Origin: Carya illinoinensis
Taxonomy: Eukaryota; Streptophyta; Magnoliopsida; Fagales; Juglandaceae
Assembly: GCF_018687715.1 (NCBI RefSeq)
Contig: NC_056757.1
Coordinates: 27,633,501 to 27,697,500 of the forward strand
Direction of reading: 5' to 3'
Length of the DNA: 64,000 bases
Shown here: one piece after another, positions 57,551 through 64,000 of the stretch
Layout: the number at the start of each line of letters is the position of its first letter
Position numbering within the stretch: the first letter of the stretch is position 1
Made by a program: the position numbers and the translations under genes
Notes under the pieces: model-generated
Database searches by the model: none
Seen by the model: the letters and a program-made list of their open reading frames with translations, nothing else
Told to the model about the DNA's origin: nothing

Positions 57551-58881
57551 TGTTGAACCCAAGATTTTAAGTTTTGTGTAATTATATATTTACGCATGGA
57601 TTTTGATGATAACAAATTAATTCAAAGAATAAAGGAGTCTCAAGTTCAAGTTGTCTACACAATAGAGTCAAGTACATCAAGAAACAAAGCATGAGCAAGA
57701 AGGGAACAAGTTTACATTAAAATCATGGAGTAATATTGTAAATCTATTAAAAATTTGAAATTAGGATTAAGGCTCAAAATTAATATTTTATCATAAAACA
57801 TTAAAATATATTTTCCACATGTGCATGAATATTTTGAAAATTAAATTTGAAAATTTTGAAAGATAATTGATTATCATCTTTCACATGTGCATGACATGAT
57901 TAAATGTTTGAATTTTGAAAACATTAAAGATGATTGATTGTCATCTTTCATATATGCATGCTTTATTTGAATATTTTCAAAAGTGATTTATGCTCTTTTT
58001 GACTTATGCAAAAAGTAGATGATTATGTTTGAAAATTTTGAAAATATTAAAGATGATTGATTGTCATCTTTCACATGTGCATGCTTTATTTAAATATTTT
58101 CAAAAGTAATTGAAACTCTTTTTGACTTATGCAAAAAGTAGATGATTTTGTTTGAAATTTTTGAAAATTAAAATGTACTCCTTTTGTCATATGCCAAAAG
58201 TAAAAAGATTTGATTTGAAATTTTTAAAAAGTGAATGGTGTTGTATTTGACAGATGAATCTTTTTAAATTTGAATATGAAATCTCATATGCCTATAAATA
58301 GATCATTTGAGAGTTTCAAATTTACAACACCAAGATCATACAACATTCATTCAAAACTTTCATTCTCTCTTCTCTAAGCATTGAGCCTTAACCCTTATTC
58401 ATTTTGAGAGATATAATTTACGTTGTATTGTTCTTATTTCACTCATTGAGAAATATTCTCTGATAACCTACACACTATCAGCTCTTGTATTAGTAAAAGG
58501 GTGTGTATAACTCTTGTGCATATAGAAAATGTTTTACACAGGAAATAATTCAATCACCACATATAAGGTGATTGCAAGTATAGAGGGTGTTCTACACGGA
58601 TCCTTTGTAACGGTGTTATTCAAAGGTGTAATAGGTTTTTATCTCCACCTGAATGAGGTTGAATAGTTAATTTGAGGATCCTCAAGGGGTAGCTTGAGGT
58701 GAGGATGTAGGCGGTGAGGCCGAATCTCGTTAACATACTGAGTTTACTTCTCTCTTACTTTTTATATTTATTGATGCTTCGTATTTTGTTTATATTTTAT
58801 ATTGTATATTTGATTTATAATTTATAATTTTTAAATACAACTCAATTTATCCCACCTCTTGTGTCAGTCATCTGGGCAACA
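57551..58881 (+). mobile_element. Solo LTR (1.33 kb) inserted in the Copia 5' LTR
   Basis: Begins TGTTGAACCCAAG and ends ATCTGGGCAACA. It is flanked by a perfect 5-bp duplication ACATG (57546-57550 and 58882-58886), and its excision restores the Copia 5' LTR to match the 3' LTR. It contains two copies of a block of about 115 bp (about 57920-58150; GATTGATTGTCATCTTTCA recurs). The end sequences are reminiscent of Sirevirus-type Copia LTRs, but that is a guess. Confidence 0.85.
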
Positions 58882-58939
58882 ACATGATTTTAGGACTTAA
58901 TATGGTATCAGCCCAATAAATCATTTCTCTTCTACCACC

Positions 58940-59880
58940 ATGGCTACCTCTTCCTCAACCTCCTCCAATCAGCTTGTCTCCTCCCCTTATCTCTTTCATC
59001 ATTCTAATTCTCCAAATCTCATTCTAGTTTCTAGTATCCTCAATGGAGATAATCTCACCAAATGGCAGAAGGCAATGACTTGTGCCCTTAATGCCAAAAA
59101 TAAATTGTCTTTTATTGATGGCACACTCCAACCACCAGATCCTACCTCCCCAGATTATGCTTAATGGAATCAAACCAAAGATTTGGTTCTTACATGGATC
59201 CTCAATTCTATCAGCCCCTCGATTGCCAACTCCTTTGAATACCACACTGATCCTGGTGATGTTTGGGTTGATCTCACGTCTCGCTTCTGTCACGACAACA
59301 ATGCCCAAATCTATCACCTCAAGAGTGAACTCTCCTTCCTGCAACAAACCACAAATTTTGTCTATGAGTACTACGACCAAATTAAACAAATTTGAGATGA
59401 ACTCAATCATTTATAGAACTACCATGATCTCAAAGAATTGCAACAACAGGCTAAAGATGAACGTGTTTTTCAATTCTTACTTGGACTCAATAATTCTTTT
59501 GCCCCTCTACAAACCTAGATCCTAGCCATGGAACCTCTCCCTTCCATCTCCAAAGTTTTCTCTGTTTTATTTCAGGAAGAACAACAGTGGCTCTTACACC
59601 TGCAGCCACCACTGTCCGATCCTCTAGTTTTGGCAGCTTGGTCCATTGCTAGCTCGTAACCACCCTTCAAGGGCATGAAATGCGGCAAGGAAGGCCACCT
59701 TCACAACCCCTGTTGGAAGCTCATTGGCTACCCCTTGGCCAGGGAAACTCTCACCAAGCCCCACCCTTCCCTTCCCGGGAACCCAACGGTGGTGGAAAAT
59801 CAAGCCTCTGCATCTCTCTCCACCTTGACACCCAAGCCATTTTCTACTCCCGCAACATCACTTTCCATGAACAATAATTT
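58940..59880 (+). pseudogene. Copia gag (UBN2-type) with degenerate zinc knuckle
   Basis: Starts MATSSSTSSNQLVSSPYL. Continues with the gag landmarks LNGDNLTKWQKAMTCALNAK, LTWILNSISPSI, and FCHDNNAQIYHLKSELS. A zinc-knuckle remnant CGKEGHLHNPCWKLIGYP lies near 59680-59735. In-frame stops (59162, 59393, 59414) and a frameshift disable it. After about 59880 the sequence becomes proline/serine-rich without known domains. Confidence 0.85.
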
Positions 59881-60239
59881 CATTTTTAGCAAATCTCTGA
59901 CTCTCCTCTTCCCCCTCCATCCATCCTTCCCCTTCGTTTCCCTGAACCTATTTTACAACCAACCTCTCTCCCTCTTCTTCACTTAGTACTCTCAAATCTT
60001 CACCTACTACACTTCCACCTCCCTCTCTTCCTTCTTGCCACACAACTACTCGTCCTGCCTATCTTCAAGACTATGTCTGCCTAACTTTTTCTATGGAACC
60101 CATGGCATCCTCACCTGTTACACAGACCTCAAGTACTACCAATCCTTTATCTACTTTTCTTTCCTATTCACATTTCTCACCTTCTCACCTTACCTTCTTG
60201 ACTGCTCTCACTACTGCTCTCACTCTTCCTCATTCTCCT

Positions 60240-61650
60240 TGGCGAGAGGCTAGGGTTGCTGAGATCTGTGTCCTTGAGGATAATTGGACTTGGACACTTG
60301 AATCACTCCCTCCTAGTAAGAAACCTATTAGTTGTAAATGGGTATTCAAAACTAAGTTCAAAGCGAACGGCTCCATCGAATGCTATAAGGCACGAGTCGT
60401 AGCCAAGGGCTACACTCAAGTTGAAGGCCTCGACTATCATGAGACCTTTGCCCCCGTCACCAAAATAACTACTATCCAGTGCTTGTTGGTTGTTGCTGCT
60501 ACAAAACAATGGATCATTCATCAACTTGATGTCAACAATGCTTTCTCACATGGTGACCTTGATGAAAAAGTATACATGAACCCACCACCCGGATATTGCA
60601 TCAAGGGGGAGTCGTGTTTGCCACCTCCGAAAATCCCTCTATGGGCTCAAACAAATTTCCTGAAACTGGTTTTTTAAACTAATCACTGTATTTCTTGATA
60701 CAAGTTTTCATCAATCTCAAGCAGATCATTCTTTATTCACTTTGGTCAATCATACTAGCATCACTCTTGTTCTCGTTTATGTTGATGATATCCTGGTTGC
60801 TGGTAATAACATCTCTCAGATCGAGGTCTTCAAAAGCATCCTATTCACACACTTCAAAACCAAATATCTTGGTTCATTGAAATATTTCCTTGGACTCGAA
60901 GTTGCTAGCTCACCGAAAGGCATCTTTCTCAATCAACGTAAGTATGCTCTTGATATCCTTTCTGATAGTGGCAACCTTGGTGCACAGACTTCTCATTTTC
61001 CCAATGAACAACATTTGAAGCTCACCAATCATCATGGTGATCTCCTCCCTGATCCCTGTGTCTATCACCGGCTTGTTGGAGGGCTCATCTTCTTAACCAT
61101 CACATACCCTGATATTGTCTATGCAATGAATATTCTCAGTCAGTTTATGCATGCACCTAGAATCCGCCAGATGACTGCTGCCACTCGTGTTTTTCGTTAC
61201 ATCAAAGGCAGTCCAAGACAATGAATTTTCTTCTCATCTTCTAGTGGAGTCCATGTCACGGTCTACACTGATTATGATCAGGCTAGTTGCCCTACCACTT
61301 GCCGTTCAACCACAAGATATTTCATTCAATTAAGTTTGAGTCTCATCTCCTAGCGTACCAAAAAAAAAAAAAACAAACTACATTTTCTCACTCTTCCGCC
61401 GAAGTAGAATATCTCACCATGGTTGTCACCACCTGTGAACTCATATTGTTAAAGCAACTTTTCACTGATCTTGGTATTCTTCATCTTGAGCCCATCACTT
61501 TACATTGTGACAATCAGTTTGCTTTCTACATCGCTCACAATCCCGTGTTCCATGAGCGTACCAGACACATTAAGATTAACTGTCACATCATTTGTGATAA
61601 GATTCGCTCGGGTCTTCTTATAGCTGTTCACATCTCCTCTCACAAGTAAG
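60240..61650 (+). pseudogene. Copia reverse transcriptase and RNase H, frameshifted
   Basis: The reverse transcriptase begins near 60250 ([48 protein letters not shown]). A frameshift near 60620-60740 leads to the second half with the catalytic LVYVDDILVAG (60770-60800) and YLGSLKYFLGLEVA. The RNase H part is at about 61250-61650 (SHSSAEVEYLTMVVTTCELI, LHCDNQFAFYIAHNPVFHER). A poly(A) run at 61361-61373 breaks the frame. Protease and integrase are absent upstream: only about 360 bp separates gag and RT. Confidence 0.85.
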
Positions 61651-61874
61651 TTACTAACATCTTCACCAAAATCTTAGATCAAGATCTTTTTTATCATTTT
61701 TTACGCAAGTTGGGCATTACGGACTTCCATACGCCAACTTAAGGGGGAGTTTTGACGAAATCATAAAATCAGCTCCAAATTTACCTCAAACAACTTGATT
61801 TTAGGACAACATTTTTTTAGGACTTAGCAAAATACATAGTACCATATACACAATTGTTACCATACATAGCATGG

Positions 61875-62095
61875 TTATGAGTAATGCTACATACAGTCAC
61901 TTTTACGTACTCTCTATGCACTCTACTAATGTGATTGGTTGCATTAATTTTTTTTAAGAGAAATTCTATTTGCAGTCCTCAAGTGGAGACTACCTATGTA
62001 CGTAGCATTGCTCTTTTTTTAATACGCAAACAATCACATTAATAGAGTACGTAAAAGAGTACATAAAATTGACTGCACATAGAATTATTTATTTA
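61875..62095. repeat. Fold-back MITE with a second MITE fragment nested in it
   Basis: Outer arms CAGTCACTTTTACGTACTCT ... CTAATGTGATTG pair with AATCACATTAATAGAGTACGTAAAAGAGTACATAAAATTGACTG. Between them lies AAATTCTATTTGCAGTCCTC...GTAGCATTGCTC, a fragment of the 40590-40770 family. Confidence 0.7.
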
Positions 62096-62442
62096 TTTTT
62101 TTAACAGTTTGTGAAAGCTCCATGTTCAATATTTCCACATCCCGTGCTTGAGGAGTGGAAGGTGGGCAATGTTTATTGGCGTTGAGGGTAGGCAACATCA
62201 TTATTCAATCTCTTGGAAGCAAGGCATAAATTTGATACAGTTCCTTGAGGGATTCATGTTCATTCATATGCAAGCAAAACGCATGGTTTGGACAATAATT
62301 CCATATTTTTTCACTGGATGAATACTAATGAGTAATGATGTTGCTGCTATGATGATATATAAACCCATCTTAGCTTTCTTGCCTATGCTATACAACAGAA
62401 AATTTCACCTAAAGGTATATACTACTTCATTGCCTTAACTGG

Positions 62443-63036
<594 letters not shown>

Positions 63037-63849
63037 TCAAGATTCCCAGCCGTTGCATCGTTCAATGCCCTTGCAGTTTAAGTCTATTGCTTTTGGACCT
63101 GAATCAATGTCATGCTGATATCGGCTATTGAGATCAAGTTTCTCCAATAATCCAGATTTTCTCGGAGGATTTCCACTTTTGTCTCTGTGGGTTGGTGATC
63201 TTTTAGCAACGGGTTGTTGTACACAAATACCATCAGAAATGAAACTTCTACTTCTCTTCCTCTCACTTGCTTGATTGCTTGCATCAGTTCTCCCTGACTT
63301 GTCTTCTGGGTGAATGTCCATTAACGATAGTTTAAGAGTAGTTGCATTAGACATCTGGGGGTCACCACTCTCTTTCATTGGTCGCTTCTCTTCCTTTCTC
63401 CCAGAGCTTTCAGACGATGTCAAGGAGCTTTCCATTGAACATATTGTGCCTCTAATTTGTTTTCTCTCGGTGTCTTTAACACTAAAATCTCCTGTTTCTG
63501 TCAATTCTGAGATTGAAGAGCTCGGGCAACCAGTGTTAACAATTGAGACCAAGTGAGACAGTTCAGCTTTTGCTAGTTCTAACCCGTGAGGAGAAGAATT
63601 ATACCCAGTAAGTGTTTCCTGGGCTTTCTTTAGAACTGATTGTAAGTACTTCCCTTGGGCTTCAATTCTCAGCTGCAAATGTCTCTGTACCTGAAGACAG
63701 AATTCTAACATGATTGGCATGTTTCGGCATACATACACGAAATTAACATATATGTAATGGATCTATTTATTAGTCCTACCTCAATCTGGTCATGCAGTTT
63801 CCTTTGGACTTCCATTTGCAATTGGAGAGCTTGAGCAATCTGCGAGCTT
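63037..63849 (-). CDS. MYB-CC transcription factor (PHR1-LIKE/MYR type), 3' end only
   Basis: Minus-strand exons 63780-63849 (70 nt) and 63037-63690 (217 codons plus stop) are joined by an intron with proper GT-AG ends. Together they encode the MYB-CC coiled coil (SSQIAQALQLQMEVQRKLHD, then VQRHLQLRIEAQGKYLQSVL), which in this family mediates dimerisation next to a GARP-type MYB DNA-binding domain. The MYB domain must lie beyond 64000. After the coiled coil, about 170 hydrophilic residues include LKLSL, an LxLxL EAR-type motif, and two DLN motifs (KLDLNS and AIDLNC). The family includes phosphate-starvation regulators and the flowering regulators MYR1/MYR2. Which one this is cannot be decided from the fragment. 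The final exon is intact and ends at 63037. Confidence 0.88.
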
Positions 63850-64000
63850 CTGATAAACACAAAACTAAAATCAGTAAGAGCTCTTTGGGTTATAATTTTC
63901 CATCCAATTTTTTTTTTTTTTGATAAATATAATTTTCCATCCAAATTATCAAAAGGATGTGATCTAACTCTAACTATTACTCATTAATCTGATTGTGGGC

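Larger units (their letters stand above)
57483..61829 (+). mobile_element. Ty1/Copia element with LTRs of about 80 bp, lacking integrase
   Basis: The 5' LTR is 57483-57550 plus 58887-58902 (split). The 3' LTR is 61753-61829. Both contain AAAATCAGCTCCAAAT and TTGATTTTAGGACAACAT. The primer-binding site TGGTATCAGCCC (58903-58914, initiator-Met type) follows the 5' LTR, and a polypurine tract AAGGGGGAGT (61741-61750) precedes the 3' LTR. The interior codes for gag, then directly reverse transcriptase and RNase H. No clear target duplication was seen (TGTAT against AAATA). Confidence 0.85.

Overview
This 64 kb window is nuclear DNA of a flowering plant: spliced genes with GT-AG introns, very AT-rich intergenic DNA, plant LTR retrotransposons of both major superfamilies, an L1-type LINE, hAT-like elements and abundant small fold-back MITEs. 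The protein content (OTP85-type DYW PPR, GALT1, DMP, MYB-CC, AVT1, S-like RNase) is eudicot. The MITE families and general repeat style suggest a woody rosid, possibly Fagales. That placement is inference and cannot be proved from the window.

Layout. 0.3-1.6 kb: decayed Copia fragment (minus). 1.6-3.7 kb: three-exon AVT1-family amino-acid transporter (plus), followed by a partial duplication of its 3' end (6.6-7.7 kb) that flanks a truncated non-coding LTR element (4.6-6.6 kb). 8.0-13.6 kb: nearly complete but decayed L1 LINE with poly(A) and an 11-bp target-site duplication. 13.8-25.25 kb: old Ty3/Gypsy Tat-lineage element with two RNase H regions, a 76-bp tandem repeat and an antisense extra ORF. 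It is interrupted by a TRIM-like solo LTR in gag and by a 2.8-kb hAT-like element in its 3' LTR, which itself contains a 0.5-kb MITE. 25.6-30.1 kb: complete non-coding LTR element (LARD-like) with two LTRs and TSD TGATT, of the same family as the 4.6-kb fragment. 30.95-32.7 kb: intronless DYW PPR gene (OTP85-like). 34.9-36.0 kb: four-exon RNase T2 homologue that has lost both catalytic histidines. 36-49.8 kb: AT-rich gene-poor DNA with MITEs and one hAT-like element (45.4-46.4 kb). 49.8-55.2 kb: GALT1-type beta-1,3-galactosyltransferase (plus), convergent with a DMP (DUF679) membrane-protein gene (minus, 55.8-56.45 kb). 57.5-61.8 kb: integrase-less Copia element with LTRs of about 80 bp, whose 5' LTR is split by a 1.33-kb solo LTR. 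63.0 kb to the edge: 3' end of a MYB-CC transcription-factor gene (minus).

The host genes do not form a pathway or cluster. They are independent loci separated by layered transposon insertions. The observations most worth follow-up are the catalytically disarmed RNase T2, the antisense ORF and tandem repeat of the Tat element, the coding-free LTR family with internal arrays, and the transposon-associated duplication of the transporter's 3' end. Exon boundaries were set by hand from splice signals, reading frame and remembered family alignments. No search was run.
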